From Gliomastix tumulicola (taxonomy: Eukaryota; Ascomycota; Sordariomycetes; Hypocreales; Bionectriaceae), in NCBI GenBank assembly GCA_001599755.1, contig BCHX01000008.1, positions 2,790,001 through 2,854,000 of the forward strand: DNA of 64,000 nt, written 5' to 3'. This document shows, one piece after another, positions 46,263 through 59,619 of this stretch. The notes below the pieces were generated by a model. The model had not been told where the DNA came from. It did not search any database and saw only the letters and a program-made list of their open reading frames with translations. How positions within the stretch are numbered: position 1 is the first letter of the stretch; every line of letters begins with the position of its first letter. Position numbers and translations under genes: made by a program.

Positions 46263-47961
46263 TCAGTCCTCGACGACGCGGCCAAGCGCCTGGCCCATGT
46301 TGACCTTCTGCCCCGTCTGAACAGCCCACTCCCAGCCCTTGCGCTCCCCCTTCGGCCCCTTGCCCTCGGCCGGCGCCTCGAAGACGAGCACGATGGTGCT
46401 TCCTAGCTGGAACCCGCCCATCTCGTCGCCCCTCTTCAGCGCATGGCCGCCCAGCACGGGGCTGGACTCATGGTAGGTAGCCTCCGCGAATCCCAGATAC
46501 GGCTCGCCGCGGCGGTTGGCTTCCTCGGCGGCGCGGTCCGCGGCCGTGTCCGTCAGCAGGCTGTTTGTCCGCAGCTCCCTGTCAAAGTTGATCTTGATCG
46601 ACCCGACGTTCGTCGCGCCGACGGGGATGTAGCTGAAAAAGCCCCAGCGCCACCGGCCGAGCAGGACAACGCGCTCGTTGAGCGTGAAGAGCCCCGGTAG
46701 CGTGCGCTGCAGGTACGGCGAGACGCTGTACAGCTCACCAGCGAAGTGCCGGCGGCGCTCGACGACCCAGTTGGTCGGGGAGTGGAAGCGGTGGTAGTCG
46801 CCGGGGGCGAGGTAGATGACGGCGTAGTAGAGGGAGGTGGTCTTGTCCGGGGAGAGGACGTCGTACCAGGGCCGCTCGCCGAGGGCCAGCTCGGCGCGGA
46901 CCTCGGAGACGGCGCTCTGGGACACGTCGGTGGACTCGTCGGTGACGGTCTTGTTCTCGGCCTCGGGTGCGCCAGACATGAGATCAGGAAGTGTGTAGGG
47001 GATGCCGTTGACCTGGGCGAACTCCTCGTCGCGGCGGACGACCTCTTCATCGGCCTGGTGTTCGCGCTGGGCGGTGCCGTCGGGGGAGGAGCCGTTGCTA
47101 CTCGCAATGCTGGAGGCTGGTGTCCGCTTGCCGAGGAGCGCGTCAATGCTGTACGTCATGCCCTTGACCTGCTCGATGTCGCCGCCCTCGATCTGGCCGA
47201 ACTGGAGGATTCTGCCGTCGGAGGGCGAGAGGAGCATGTGCGGGTCGGGATGGAGGGGTCGAGAGCCGGGTTTCAGTTTTCGGTAGAAGAATGCGGCAAG
47301 GTTGGGATAGACATGCAGGTCGTCTTCGGCGACTTCGTTCAGACTATGACGAGTTAGAACGAGACGTGCTTGAACGGGGGTGGGGGAACATACTCGACGC
47401 CAAAGATGAAAGAGTAGAGCTTGAAACCGGGGACGCGCAGGTAGTAAGGGATGGTCAGCTCGTTGAAGCGGCCCCATAGTCGTGAGATGGCCTTGAGCGG
47501 TAGAGTCGACATGACCTGGACTTGCCTACAGCGCCGTGTTAGCCATTCAAGATCCCCAAATCGTGGACGCCCACCACGTACCATGGCCCTTCCGGCCGCA
47601 CTCTCGGCCTCTTCTGCGGCCGGCCGCCTTCCTCCTCCTGCAAGCTCTTCTCCTTTTCTCTAGACGAGACTTTATAGAACTGGACTAGCCCTAGGAAGCC
47701 GATGCCCACGCCGACGGGGATCTGGTACCAGGTGACCTTGCTGTTCTTCAACGCCTCGCCGAGTCGCTGCGAAAACCGCGGCCGCTTGCCGCCATTGGGC
47801 CCGGACGAGAAGGGCCTGCGGCCGCAGGTCGATATCGGGTTCTGTACTAAGTTCCGCGATCTGGCGCGTAGATGTGCCGTGGGAGTCGTGGTGTAGCTCG
47901 TCGCGTGGTGGCAGCGCATCCTGGCCATGCGGCCGAAGCCTGGACCGAGAGTCGACGCCAT
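46263..47961 (-). CDS. PSD1: mitochondrial phosphatidylserine decarboxylase
   Basis: Converts phosphatidylserine to phosphatidylethanolamine at the mitochondrial inner membrane. Exons (minus) 47961-47582, 47525-47394 and 47343-46263 give 530 aa; introns are 56 and 50 nt. The N-terminus is Arg/Ser/Thr-rich like a mitochondrial presequence (to about residue 60), with one membrane segment (YQIPVGVGIGFLGLVQFY). The joins read EGPW-QVQVMSTLPL and FGVD-LNEVAEDDLHVYPNLAAFFYRKL. The self-cleavage motif is LGST at 484-487, cut between Gly485 and Ser486 to give the pyruvoyl chain. A Ser/Glu-rich insert follows ALLGKRTPAS. The frame is open upstream to 48234; I prefer MASTLGPGF at 47961, which starts the presequence. 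It converges on the nitroreductase gene, 275 bp between stops. Confidence 0.93.
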
Positions 47962-48905
47962 GTTGCCGGCGCTGTGATCCGAGGAGGGAGGGCCAATGCG
48001 CGGAGGGTTGAGCTGCGCAGTCCAGACAGCGGGCTTCCCAGTCAATGGCTTCTGGAAATGGGAAGTTGTGGACGAGGAGCTTGCATGTCGGCTGGCAGTG
48101 GGAGGAAGATGAGGAGTGGGGCCATGATGTCGATGGTTCAAGAGCGGAGGCCGTGAAAATCCGCTGTCGTGGGCGGTTTGGAGCTTCATTCTGATATTTG
48201 GATTATGTTGCCAGGTGGTTAAGGGGACTTCCATCCGATTTCAATATGCATCTGGTATTTACGGCTACATTTATGAGTGTGTATTCCCCATGCTCGATCA
48301 TCCGATGCTGTCTCAACGCGCATTGCAGCTTCATTTCTCCAATGTCATGCGATAGATGTCTGGGGAAGCTCTCCCAAAAATCAGACCCTGAAAGCGCGGT
48401 ACAAATCGGTACCTCCGCAGATGGCAAACAGTCCGCTAGGAAGAAAGTCCCCGCATGTAGCTGCGCGCCTTCCCCAAACAGGATTGCGGATGCAGGTACG
48501 TACCCGGCTTTCAAGTTGGAAAAGGTGTCTTCAGTGCTGCTGCTTCGCTTCACGGCTCAGAATCGTCATGACAGCCTGACAGAGCACCACCACACTCCTT
48601 TTCCCTCTCCTTGCATCCGTCCCTGATACCCCTCACCCCTCTTCCGCCATGCGCTGGCTTTTCTTTCCACCGAGATTCCTCAATTTTTGCCACTGATGTC
48701 TGATTTCCTTTGACTCCTACCAAGCTGGAGCTCCGCACGCCTCCCACCTTCTTCCGAGCCTACGCACGACCACGACGATAGGCTTCACCAATCTGCTCGC
48801 GCCGTTCCCCCCAACTACGAGCCGCTGCCATCTCCCCTTCCCCTCCCTGTCCGAAGACCTTATCTAAATCCACCAAATTCCCTCTCAGCGCTGCCGCCAG
48901 TGGTC
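47962..48905. promoter_or_regulatory. divergent promoter region of PSD1 and the Usa1-like gene
   Basis: 944 bp between divergent ATGs. The right third is CT-rich and probably the leader of the Usa1-like gene. The left part is in frame with PSD1 for 273 bp without a stop, which leaves an N-terminal extension possible. Confidence 0.45.
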
Positions 48906-51163
48906 ATGTCGTCCGACGCCTCCAGCTCCCACTCGGACGATGCGTCCTCCTCCGCGCCCGAGGAGCTGACCTTCAAGCTCCAGGTCGTATCGCCCTCGGT
49001 CGGTGTGACCGGACCGATTATCTTCCCCGCCATCTCAGCATCTACTACCGTAAAAGAGCTGAAGGAAAAGATCCGACAGTCGCTCCCCTTGCGGCCCGCC
49101 GACGATCAGCAGCGATTAATTCATAGAGGGCGCGCTTTGGCTCGTGAGACAGATACCCTGTTGGAGGTTTTTGGGGAAGCGGCGGTAAGACGACACACCC
49201 CAATGCTCTATGACGCAGGTGCTAACTGTCATGATTCACGCAGATCCGTTCCAATGAGCCGCATACGATGCATCTCGTCTTGAGGGAAGCCCTCTCCAGC
49301 CAAACCCCCACGTCCACATCCACGACTGCGATGGCAACGACAAGAGGCCCGAGCCCAGCGCCGGCATCTGTACCGACTCCTGCTCAGCGTCCAACGCAGC
49401 CAGCCCCTCAACTCGGCCCTCATACTTCTCATACTACAACATCAACAATCTTTCGGCGACACCCACAGCCGCAAGCTGCCGGCCTCTTTCCTACACACAC
49501 GACCGGTCATGCGCCTCACGACGCCGCCGCCTCCGCTCACCAACATCATCTTCACCTTCAAGCCATCCACCAGCAAGCCCACCAGCAAGCCCACCAGCAA
49601 GCCCACCACCAGCCTACGACTACTTTTCCGAATACACCCCAGCAGATGTCCACCTGGCTGACCCAGCTCCAGCGCGAATCCCTGGCGAGGATGCAGAGCG
49701 CCCAGAGAACCAGAGCCAGCATGGGCATGCGCGGCATCGGAGACAACGGTGGCCAAGAGACGAATAGCGGGAGGGCGAGCCCTGCCCTCGGACACTACTA
49801 CAGGGAAACCGTGGGGCCTAACGGGCAGGTGTATCAGGTGGAAACAATTATTCGTGGCGGTCCTGGCTCTTCGAGTCAAGGCATTGGCGGCGGCGGGCTG
49901 TCACCGGCCGATGTCCAGGGCCTCCTTCGGAGTGCAGACTTGTCGCAGTTGGCTTCGCAGATGAACAGTGGCGTGCACAGAAGCGCATCTAACTCATCGC
50001 TGCACAACCGATTTGCCAACCCGGGCGTCACTGTTCCAGCTTACCCCACGACCGACTCGCGGAATGTGAGTGGCAGAGCGACGCCTGATCTCTCTGTCCG
50101 CTCTATTAGTGGAAACCACCAGGATGCTTGGGGTCCCCCACCGCCCCCTGGACGAAGCGGCGTGGACGTCTATATCCTATCGTCCCCGGAGGGCCCTCGT
50201 GCGCTGCTGGTTAACAACACGACCTCAGAGACATATTACTCGCCCAGGTTGAGGGCACAGGCCAGCCACCCTCGGCTACGCAACCTTGCAAACTTCACAA
50301 GTCCAACCAGCACAGTATCCGAAAACCCAATGCAGCAGATCCGTCCTGAAGACACCCAGCAACAGCCGCAACATCAAGCACCCGATCAGCAACCGCAGGG
50401 ACAGGCACTTCACCAAGAGCCCGTGCCTATTGGAGAAGGACTCGGCCACCCTCACAACCCCCAGCCAGGCCTGCCCCCTCTGCTTGTCCGAGCCGGTCCG
50501 CACATCTGGCTTCTTATCCGCCTGGGTATCTTCGTCTGGCTGTTTACGACACCCAACTCCAGCTGGTCTAGATGGCTATCTGTCATTGGTCTGGCCATTT
50601 TTGTCTTCGTTGTCAACATAGGTGTGTTGAACAATGCCGCGGAGGGGGCCTGGAGGCCACTACTGCAACAGCTGCAGAACATGCTGCCGCGTCTTGAGAA
50701 CCAGCAACTGGAGCAAGAAGAGCATCGGGCGAGGCCCGGAGGCAGAGAGCAAGGTGGTGAGGCTGCGGGCAACGGACGGGAGCCTGACCCAGCGGATATG
50801 GCCGCGAGACTCGTTGCTCAGCGTCAGGAGCGCCCCGGATGGCTGCAGGGGCAGCTTAGGCGGGTGGAGCGAGCAAGTCTGCTCTTCCTCGCCAGTCTCG
50901 CGCCAGGCGTAGCCGAGGAACACATCGCCAACTTGGAGACTGAAGCGCGACAGGAGAGACAGCGCCGGGAGGCTGAGGCAGCAGAAGCCGCTCGCCAGGC
51001 GGAGGCGGAGGCGGAGGCGGCTGGGACGAGCGCCAACGCTGAGGGCGAGGGTAACGCTACGGAGACGACTCCAGCCCAGACACAAGAGCAGCAAGGGGAT
51101 GAGCAGCCACAGCAGCCACAGGCTAATGACCAGGCTCAACAAGCTCCTCTCATCGCCATTTAA
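48906..51163 (+). CDS. ubiquitin-like domain membrane protein, Usa1/HERP type
   Basis: Probable ER-membrane scaffold for a Hrd1-type ERAD ubiquitin ligase. Exons 48906-49184 and 49244-51163 give 732 aa; the intron is 59 nt. A ubiquitin-like domain fills about residues 20-107 (LTFKLQVVSPS, TTVKELKEKI, QQRLIHRGRAL, DTLLEVFG, then MHLVLRE across the splice). A Thr/Pro/Ala linker contains a His-Gln repeat (HQQA units near 200). Two membrane segments lie at about 511-560 (IWLLIRLGIFVWLF and WLSVIGLAIFVFVVNIGVL), as in HERP/Usa1. The tail is Glu/Ala/Gln-rich and likely cytosolic. A Dsc-complex UBL subunit is the main alternative; paired central membrane segments favour Usa1/HERP. Confidence 0.8.
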
Positions 51164-51880
51164 ACGGGTTTACGAGACCAGAGCGAAACAATGATGATAT
51201 TTTATGGCCGTCAGCACGAAAGGCATGTCTGACGTTTTGGGAGGAGCTTGGAGGGGAAAAGTCACACAAGCGTGGTATTTCTTTGGAACTTCCTGTCTAT
51301 TGTTTTTGTCGTTGAGCGTGTTATCCTTTTCTGTACTTCGGGGCTTCTGGCGACGTATTGAGATGACACGCAGCGCCCTCGAGCGACATATGAGCAAAGG
51401 TCTCTTGTGCGAGTCTTGTGGTAGAGAGCCCATGATTAATTCCTCAATACAATATTACATATGAAGACCTTACGCAAAGACCAATGGTGAATAATATAAC
51501 GTGGTGCACTTCCCGTGCCTCAAAAGATGGCTTGTTCTGATGGTGAAGTGACACAAAAAGAGCGGCTGTAGATGATAGAAAACCATGCGGTGACTGCCTC
51601 ACTATTTAGGTCTGCTTCCCGATACGGATAGCTACCTCATTGGGCAAAGCTGCCCTCACCGCCTGCCGCTTTGGAAGCTGTCGTCACTAAGAAGCCTGGA
51701 ACTGCCACACTTGTGTAACGACACTTCCTCGCACACATGTGCACTGTCCAAAACATCAAGACCATCCCTCCTCCAATCCATCTAGTATTTACATCAAGTT
51801 TCGACGAAATACTTGCTACAAACACCTCCAGCCATCTCAGAAACCAAGCTTGCCTTTGAAATAACCCTGAGAACGCAGCC
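51164..51880. other. intergenic between Usa1-like and UCH genes
   Basis: 717 bp, no gene seen. Promoter of the UCH gene by position. Confidence 0.6.
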
Positions 51881-52989
51881 ATGAGCGGCGGTTGGAACAC
51901 CAGTCAGTGCCCAAGCTCACCCCTGCCAATGACCAATGACCACAAGCTAACCGTGACACAGTCGAGTCCGACGCTGTATTTCTCTCCCTCTGCCAATGCC
52001 AACCTATTCTATTTTGTTCCCCTTGACTAACGTGATACTACTCCCAGGGCGTCTTCACCTCCCTCATCGACCACCTCGGCGTCCAGGACGTGCAGTTCGA
52101 AGAGCTCCTCACGCTCGACCCCGCGGACCTCTTCGCGCTCCAGCCGCTCTACGGCGTCATCTTCCTCTTCCGCTACCCGACGGACCAGCCGTACGCGGAC
52201 CCCAACGCCGCGCGCCCGCAGGACGGCGAGTTCGACCACGAGGCCGCGTCCGACGGCTCGCTCTTCTTCGCGGCGCAGACGATCCAGAACGCGTGCGCGA
52301 CGCAGGCCCTGCTGTCGGTGCTGCTGAACAAGACGCAGGAGGGGGACGGTGTGGACATCGGGACCGCGCTGCGCGGCTTCCGCGAGTTCACGATTGAGCT
52401 GCCGCCCGAGTTCCGGGGCGAGGCGCTCAGCAACTCGGACCTGATCCGCGAGACGCACAACAGCTTCGCGCGCAGCTCGCCCTTTGCCAACGAGAACGAG
52501 CGGAGCAACCCGCTGGGCCCCCAGGACGACGTGTTCCACTTCATCGCGTACGTGCCCGTCAACGGCACGCTCTACGAGCTCGACGGCCTGCAGCGCGCGC
52601 CCATCTCGCACGGCGCCTGCACGACCGAGACTTTTCCCTCGCAGGTCGTCGACGTGCTGCAGCGCCGCGTCGCGCGCTACGCCGCCGGCGAGATCCGCTT
52701 CAACCTGCTCGCCGTGTGCCGCGACCTGCGCGTGCGCGCCCGCGAGTTCGGCGACGAGGAGCTGCTCGCCCGCGAAACGGCCAAGCGCCAGGCCTGGGCG
52801 TACGAGAACGCCCTGCGCCGCCACAACTTTGTCGGCTTCATCGGCGAGCTGACCAAGGGCGTCGTGCAGAAGCGGCTCGACGGCGGCGGCGAGGAGAGCT
52901 ACAATCGGTGGATCCAGGAGGGCTTCCAGGCCAAGGCCGGGACGGAGCAGGTAGAGAGGATGTTTGCGAAAGGGGGCCAGCAGAATTAG
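51881..52989 (+). CDS. UCH2: ubiquitin C-terminal hydrolase, UCH37/UCHL5 type
   Basis: Cysteine protease that trims ubiquitin chains, usually bound to the 26S proteasome. Exons 51881-51902, 51962-51975 and 52048-52989 give 325 aa; the middle exon is 14 nt. The joins read MSGGWNT-IESDA-GVFTSLIDHLG, which matches the conserved UCH N-terminus (ESDxGVFTxLI) and fixes both introns. Catalytic residues are in place: Gln89 and Cys95 in QTIQNACATQALL, His176 in VFHFIAYVPV and Asp191 in LYELDGLQ. The C-terminal NALRRHNFVGFIGELTKG is the ULD segment of UCH37-type enzymes, setting it apart from short UCHL1/3 forms. The frame would be missed without the microexon. Confidence 0.93.
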
Positions 52990-53659
52990 GGGATTCAGAG
53001 GGGTGGTTGAAGTTAACAAAAAAAAAAAGTCCGAGACTTCGAGGATCCCTAGACGGGGAGGCCATGTTGACGAAGATGATGATGATGATGATGATGATCA
53101 GAATACACAAGGCAGCATTGTCCCTGAGATCAAGATTGATGATGAATAGATCACGCGTAACGTTTTACTTATGCTTGGTAGGGCACGGGCACGGGCACCA
53201 TCGTCGTCACACCTCTCCATAGTAAGTCGACCTACTTAGTGATGAGAAGCATAAGAAGCATCTCTTTCCGTTGAGGCATGGCTCTTGCTAACATTAGATG
53301 AACTTCAGATTCAGTAATACCTATGCACTAAGAACAGAACGAAATAAAACTGGGAGAGGGGGAAATGCTCCAGAGCATCGACCACTCACTCTACACCAGA
53401 TTCTCCCCCATGTTCAGATACCCATCCATAAGAGGAACATAGAGAGACCTCTGCCTCTTGACATACTTACTCCTTTTTCTTATCTCCCAATGAATATTCC
53501 CAAACAAAATCAAGTGTACGGAAAATCCCTGTTTTTGCTTCTCATGTACGCCATGACACCCCGAACGGTCATTGCCAGACCATACTCACTGAATAATGCG
53601 ACACCATATCCAGGAGGAGTCCCCTGAAACTGGGGACAGTCGACGAGGCGGACCTGCAT
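52990..53659. other. intergenic between converging genes
   Basis: 670 bp, no gene. Contains an imperfect GAT/ATG trinucleotide run near 53075-53100. Confidence 0.65.
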
Positions 53660-55993
53660 CTAGACCGGGTTGTGATGTCCATGGATCTCCGAGGCGGGCT
53701 GTTGATGGACAGTAGGCTCGTCTTCCTTGGTCGTCGCGGACTCGGCGCGGGACTGCGAGCGTCTGGCAGACCGCGAGACGTGCTGTTCGTCCTCATCCCG
53801 ACCCGTCTCGTCAGTATCCTCGCCGTAGAGCCCGCGACGGCGGCGCATGGCGCGGACGAACCACGGGGGCCGACCGGAGCCCTTCCAGGTCCAGTACTCC
53901 TTGAGATCGTATTCTCTGGGCTCCAGATAGCCGCGGGACACAAACACCGTGAGGCCAATTAGACCGTTCAGCACGGCGTAGACAAAGACGCCACTGTACA
54001 GTAAGTCGTTAGCAAAGGGGATGGTGTGAAAGAGGCGAGCGCTTGACTTACGCAATCAGGCCGTAGGCGACACTGTAACTGAAGGGGATGAATGTCATAA
54101 CCACGAACGACGGGAGAATGTCGCCGATATAGCGCCAGTTGATCTGCGTGATCTGTCGAATCATCATGCACCCGACCTGCTCAGAGTTAGCCAGTCAGAA
54201 GAGACATGCAGCTTGTTATTGTGCTTACCAGGATCAGCGAGCACCCAGTCGCCCAAGGCGGCACCGAAGCGAAGATCGGGGCAAAAAAGACAGAAATCAC
54301 GAAGCAGAGACCGGTCACGACAGCCGTCAATCCAGTCCGCCCTCCTTCAGCGATTCCCGCGCCGCTTTCGATGAAGGCCGTGCAGGGTGACGAACCAAAC
54401 AGAGAGCCGATGGAGATGAAGACCGCATCGGTGCAGTACGCAAGAGTAGATCGAGGAAAGTCGTCACTCTGCGGATCGACAACACCGCAAAATCGGACCA
54501 TCGAGTAGAGGGTGGCCGTGGCATCGACGATATCAACATAGAGAAAGGTGAAGAGAGCCAGCACAAACTGAGAGCCACCTGCATCGTGGAATGTCCAGTC
54601 CAGGCGGTTGAGGGTTCTTTCCATGGGATGCCAGGTAACGATCTGCTTGAAGAAGTCGAAGCGGGAGTCGCCTGCCTGGGTGTTGGGGAAGTATGTGATG
54701 GAGGTGTTTCGTCTAGCTTCGAGGTCAGCGAGGAGGACCAACGAGATGGGGGGTTCAAGGACAGGTACTTACGGCCAGGACAGCAGAGAGACAAACGCGA
54801 TTCCAATAATCAGTGCATACTTGACACGGAAGGCCATCAGGTAGGCCGTCAGGATGCCGCCACAGAAGATGGCTATCCAGAGCTAGAAAGGAAATCGGTC
54901 AGCACTAGATACCATGATGAGCGTAGTTGAGTTGCTCACCTTGGGATTCGACATTTCTCCGCCCTCGCACATGCCAGTATCATTGTTGAGTCGCTCTGCA
55001 GGGCATCCTCCTAGAGCCAAGGGCGTTGACACCCAGCCGCCAGTGATGGCACCGATGCCTGCCGAGTAGGACAGTCCGATTTCTGTGAGGAACAGGCCGA
55101 TACCAACACCAGTTGCTGTTTTGATCGTCGACGGAATGAGCTTGACGAGCCACTGACGCATGCCCGTCAAGGCGAGCACGACAAAGATGACGCCTTCGAG
55201 GAACACGGCAGTAAGAGCCGTCTCATAGGAGATGGAGCCGCTGCCGTTGACACCGACGACTTGGAAAGTGAAGTAGGCATTGAGGCCCATTCCGGGGCTG
55301 AGCCTGTTTGTCAGCCGTTTGTTCCGTGAGAAGCGAAAGCATGTTGTCTTACGCAATAGCAACAGGAAGATTGGTGACGGCACCAAACGTGGCGGTGGCC
55401 ATGCCAGCCAAGGCAGCAGTAGCAGTGATGAGATCACGTCGGACCTCTAATTCCTTGTCAGGCACTGCCACAATCGTTGGGCTCGGTATGTAAGGGAAGT
55501 CGTACCTTCTTTGCATGTCGCGTACTCTATGAGCTCGTCGCATCTGAGCCGATCTTCGAGATCGCACTCGCACGAACCGCCAGTCTGCGAGAGTAGGGAA
55601 GCCTAAAGTTGATCGTGTCAGCCCCCGAGCTGGGGATGAAAGGGCAGGTGAGCGAGAACATACGTTGACAGCTATGATGTATGCCATTGTCGCAAATGTC
55701 GTGAGCCCAGCCCTGACTTCCCGAAAGAAGGTCGCTCCTCGGATTTCGTCGGGCTGTCTGAAGTGTCAGTGGCCAAACCACCAGCAGAAGTAGATATCAG
55801 AAGCAGAATCACTCACATGGCCAGTCCCAGAGAGACGAAACAGCCAGCCAAAGCGAGACGTGGTGATCCAATCATCGGCGGCATCAGCAAAGTCCCTGAA
55901 GCCACAAAATCTCGAGCGCGTGCCAACACCTCGGGTGCCAATGCCCGACCCAGCCGACTCGGGCGACGCGTCTCGGGGTTCGATCTGCTGCAT
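53660..55993 (-). CDS. azgA: AzgA-type purine permease
   Basis: Plasma-membrane proton symporter of the AzgA-like group, which takes up adenine, guanine and hypoxanthine. Exons (minus): 55993-55817, 55753-55664, 55602-55506, 55446-55353, 55297-54940, 54882-54773, 54712-54229, 54176-54052, 53993-53660; 622 aa. Every join keeps phase and restores known family sequence: SGTGH-PDEIRGATFF, AYIIAVN-ASLLSQTGG, ATCKE-EVRRDLITATAAL, NLPVAIA-PGMGLNAYFTF, LLSWP-RNTSITYFP. The AxAPGMGLNAYF motif and SSPCTAFIESGAGIAEGGRTGLT are hallmarks. About 12 hydrophobic segments can be seen; the C-terminal tail is charged. The CECDLEDRLRCDELIEYATC loop is Cys-rich, as in AzgA. Adenine versus guanine preference cannot be told. 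Confidence 0.93.
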
Positions 55994-58900
55994 CTTTGCG
56001 CGGAGGGCCGACTGTTTTGGGGGTTTCCTCTCTCCTCTCTTGAGCTCAGCAAACGATGCAGAGGAAGATGGGGATGCAAGGGAATTCAGTGGTGCCAGGA
56101 TTTGTCCAGATCAAGAAGGAAGGAAATAGCGTGAGGTGACACCAAAGTGAGGACCAAGATAAAGCAGTGCTCTGGCCGCCCTGCAGTGCGTCTGCTTGCT
56201 TCACTGCCGTGCTGAGCAAACCACAGCGGCAGTCAGTGGTTGATATATGCAGAAGGAGAATCCGTGACCGCGCTTTTGGAAACAGCAGAAGCGAGTGATG
56301 AGATGAAAAAAGGTCAGCAAACAGGAACCGCGGAGAGCACTGGCCTGTAATGGGAGATCATGAACTCCCAAGGTCCACTCGAGCCGCGGAAGCGAGAAGA
56401 AAGTGATGAGCAAGTGAGAACAATCAATCCGCAAAGTGAGGGAAAGCGCCTGCATGCCGGGAGCGTCAGCACCCGCCCGGCGGCCCGAGAACGCACGGCG
56501 TCTCTGCAGGTTGGAGGGGAGCATCCAAACGAAAACCACTGCCGTGCGAACCGTGCAGCAGCGCACTGCAGCGCACCGCGCAACTGTACGCCCTGGTCCT
56601 GACTCTGGGCCGCTTTCTGACATAATGGCAATACCTCCCAGTCCTGTGGTCGCCAGTTGTGAGCCGTGACATTGCTGTAGGTCAAGCCGAGATATGGCGG
56701 CAGACGCACAACCTGCCAACAAGCGAGCGATCTCTGAGCGCCAAGCAAGTGTCTGCATCTTGCAGTCGAAAATGCAGGCGCACGGAAAGCTAGATGGCCA
56801 TCTCAGCTGGCTGTAGGCAGAATCAGGAAATACCTCCGGTACACCGTGTCCCCCGACCGCTCTCGCTCTGGCTGGCTGCTGATGAAAGGACCTCCTGTCG
56901 CCCTCGTGTCACCCCAGATCGAGCGCCACTTTCCCCCACTGCCGGCGGACAATCAGGCCTTTCTCTATCTGTTGGTCTGGTGATACAGCTCCATGACAAA
57001 GGCAGGGTGAGTCAAGTCAGGCAGGCTGTATAGCAATGTCTCGGCCGCCATCACGGATGCGACAAGCTCCCGTGAGATGCATTTTTCTTCAGAGCTGTCC
57101 AAGCCACACGGCTTTCCTTGCAGGGAACTAGAAAACAAAAGTTTCCGAGACGCTTGTTTCGTCCTTGGGGGGTCAGTCCAGTCGTCAAGCCGGATTGCGA
57201 GGCATCTTTGTTATCGCCAGCGGCATTTGTCATTTACAACCGCGTCCCTTTGGCTCTCGAAATAGGGGCTACTGTAGCACAAGAGACCGTGTCGAAACCA
57301 TGGAGCGCCGAGACATTGATCGTTCTCTGCGCTTATCAGAGTGTCTGCTGAACGCTATGATAGTACCATGATGCCCAGATGGCCAGTTTGTTGGACACAA
57401 TGTCTTGTCCTCTCCGAACTAGCCTCAGCTTCTTGTATTCCCTTCTTGTGGAAGGTTCAGTGTCTCAGTGGGAAAGGGTAATCCCCAGCACCCTGAGGAT
57501 CATGGATACCACGTGGATGTGAAGTCCTGTTCACCAAAGATGTGGAGAGGAACCAGAACGTAGCCAGTTGTTCGTACTCTTGTCGATTTCCGGTCCTCTC
57601 GACTCCCTCGCCTCGGGACTCGCTTGGAGTCCAAGGTCCCGCTGGCCCTATAGATCGGCGGTAGCTTGCATATGATCACCCTCCAATCTCGAGAATCTAA
57701 TCGTCGGCAGTGTCATCTGACGGGCTTGCATGGGCTAGATTGAACTTGTCTCCACCTGTAGGCCAAAGCCATTCGCAGTCTGGTCCCGAACACCGGCTTC
57801 CAGGCGGGCTTTGCTGGGCTTCGTGACGCGTTGTCGATTCCACAGGTCGACAGTGTATGTAGGCCTCGGTATGATCTAGCATGTCGGAGCCGCTGGGCCT
57901 CTCATGGGCCCCTCCTTCCCAGCCCCTATTCAGGAGGTGGTTGCTCGATGTTGATTTTGTAGGCCAGCTTGGGTCGTGCTATATGGCCGCCCAGATGATT
58001 GGTTCCTGTGCTCGGAGTCGCGGCGATGAGGATGATTCGCCAGATTTTGACAATCCGCTTGCCCGCCATCCGATGTACCCGCATCAAGGTCGTACTGCGT
58101 GTTCATGCACATGCACTGCGCCCAGCCGCTTCGCTCAACGCAACTGACTGTGCCCCCGGCACTTCACGAAACGTCGGACAAGAAGCTCAAGAAGGCGATT
58201 TAGTATTGTTAGGGCCTTGATCAAGAACAAATGATGATCTGAGCCTCCTCAACCTAGCTTCATGTGTGTTCATCGAGACCAAGCATGACAAGACGGCTGA
58301 CATTTGAGAACAGGCTGGGCAAATGAGCGTCAGAACGTCGGGTCCCGTTCCTTCACACACCATCATCGGCATATAGGAGGAATTGTCAATTCCGAGGGCT
58401 CATTCCCTATTCTGCTGAGGACATGTGCCTTGCGGGTACCAGCCAGACGCATCACACGCGTTCTCGGGGAAGTCGAACGAAGAAGTGCCAGTAGTGATAG
58501 AAAGCTGACGCTTCGTAACTGCGCCTTGTGATTGTTTTTCGATCTCGATCCGTCTTCTGCAGCGGGCGGCACGTTCGGGTTTCATATCTGACCAAGCTCG
58601 GAAGGCAATTGTGTGCTAGCTCTTGGTCGTTGGAGTGAGTGTTGGTAGGTCTGATCTCGGGCTTCGTCTGTCAGCTCGCCATCGACTGGGCGTCACGCTT
58701 GGGAGGAACTTCGTTCAACGGTGTTCGGCGGACATTCTTGGACCGTGACTTGCTCGCGTTCTCCAATTTTCTCAAATGAGGTTCACAAATCAGTGAGAGT
58801 TGAGTGAAGCCATGGTGAGCATGTTCAGATCGAAGTCCGGCGTCGCTTTGGCAAGACCCGAAGTCTCTCCCCCAGACCTCGCCTTTCCCCTCCTTCCTGT

Positions 58901-59619
58901 CTCACTTCCAGTGCCGCTCCTTCCTTGGTGCTATTGTGACCAATTCGGCATTAGAAGGGACGAGAGGAAGGAAGTTACATCAGAAGCGCCTCCCTCATTG
59001 CCCATCACCCACCCACATCCCCAAACGCTGAGGCAGGAGCGATGTTTGTACATCCAGCGCCGATTTTTACTTCCATTTTCTGTTCCAGTTCCAGCTTCTC
59101 ATTTCCCCATCACTCACACCTCCACCTCCACTGCCACTTGCACTTGCTCTTGCCGACGGCTGCCTTGACTCACTCTCGGGTAAGGCAAGCACCTGTCCCT
59201 TTGTCACTTCCGTTTGAAGTCGACCAAGCACCACCTCAGGCTGCTAGACAAGCAGGTACCGCTACTAATCTTCCTCTTCGCGGCGCCTCTTTTGGGCGAA
59301 TACTTGAGGTGCCTTTTCGCCGAGGGCACCCATCATCGATCTTGGGCTGGTACTTGAGATGCTATTTGCATGATATCTTCTACCTGTGCTGCCTCCCGAT
59401 CTTTTCCCTTTCTCAAGCCACGATTCCGTCGGGACTGCTTTTCAATCATCATCAATTATTTGCTTTATTTTCCTAGCCCCAAGCCCATCTGCTACTCAAC
59501 TTGCTGCCCTGCGATTGCGTCCCCATTATCGACCTCAACTAACCAGATTTCTCGACTTCATCGTTAGATTAGCGCATTACAGACTCGAAACCTCGTCAGC
59601 TGAGTTTTTGTCGCTGACC
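55994..59619. other. 3.6-kb intergenic region
   Basis: Promoter side of both the permease and the methyltransferase-like gene. No frame is convincing: 56201-56758 (minus), 57881-58147 and 58800-59168 lack domains. From about 58850 the + strand becomes CT-rich and forms a long leader that ends at the ATG at 59620. Confidence 0.55.

Noticed and set aside
52027..53019. 330-codon open frame antisense to the UCH gene
   Set aside because: The sense strand carries the complete UCH catalytic set.
56201..56758. 185-codon minus-strand frame upstream of the permease
   Set aside because: Cys/Arg/Leu-rich random-looking translation in a promoter region, no domain.
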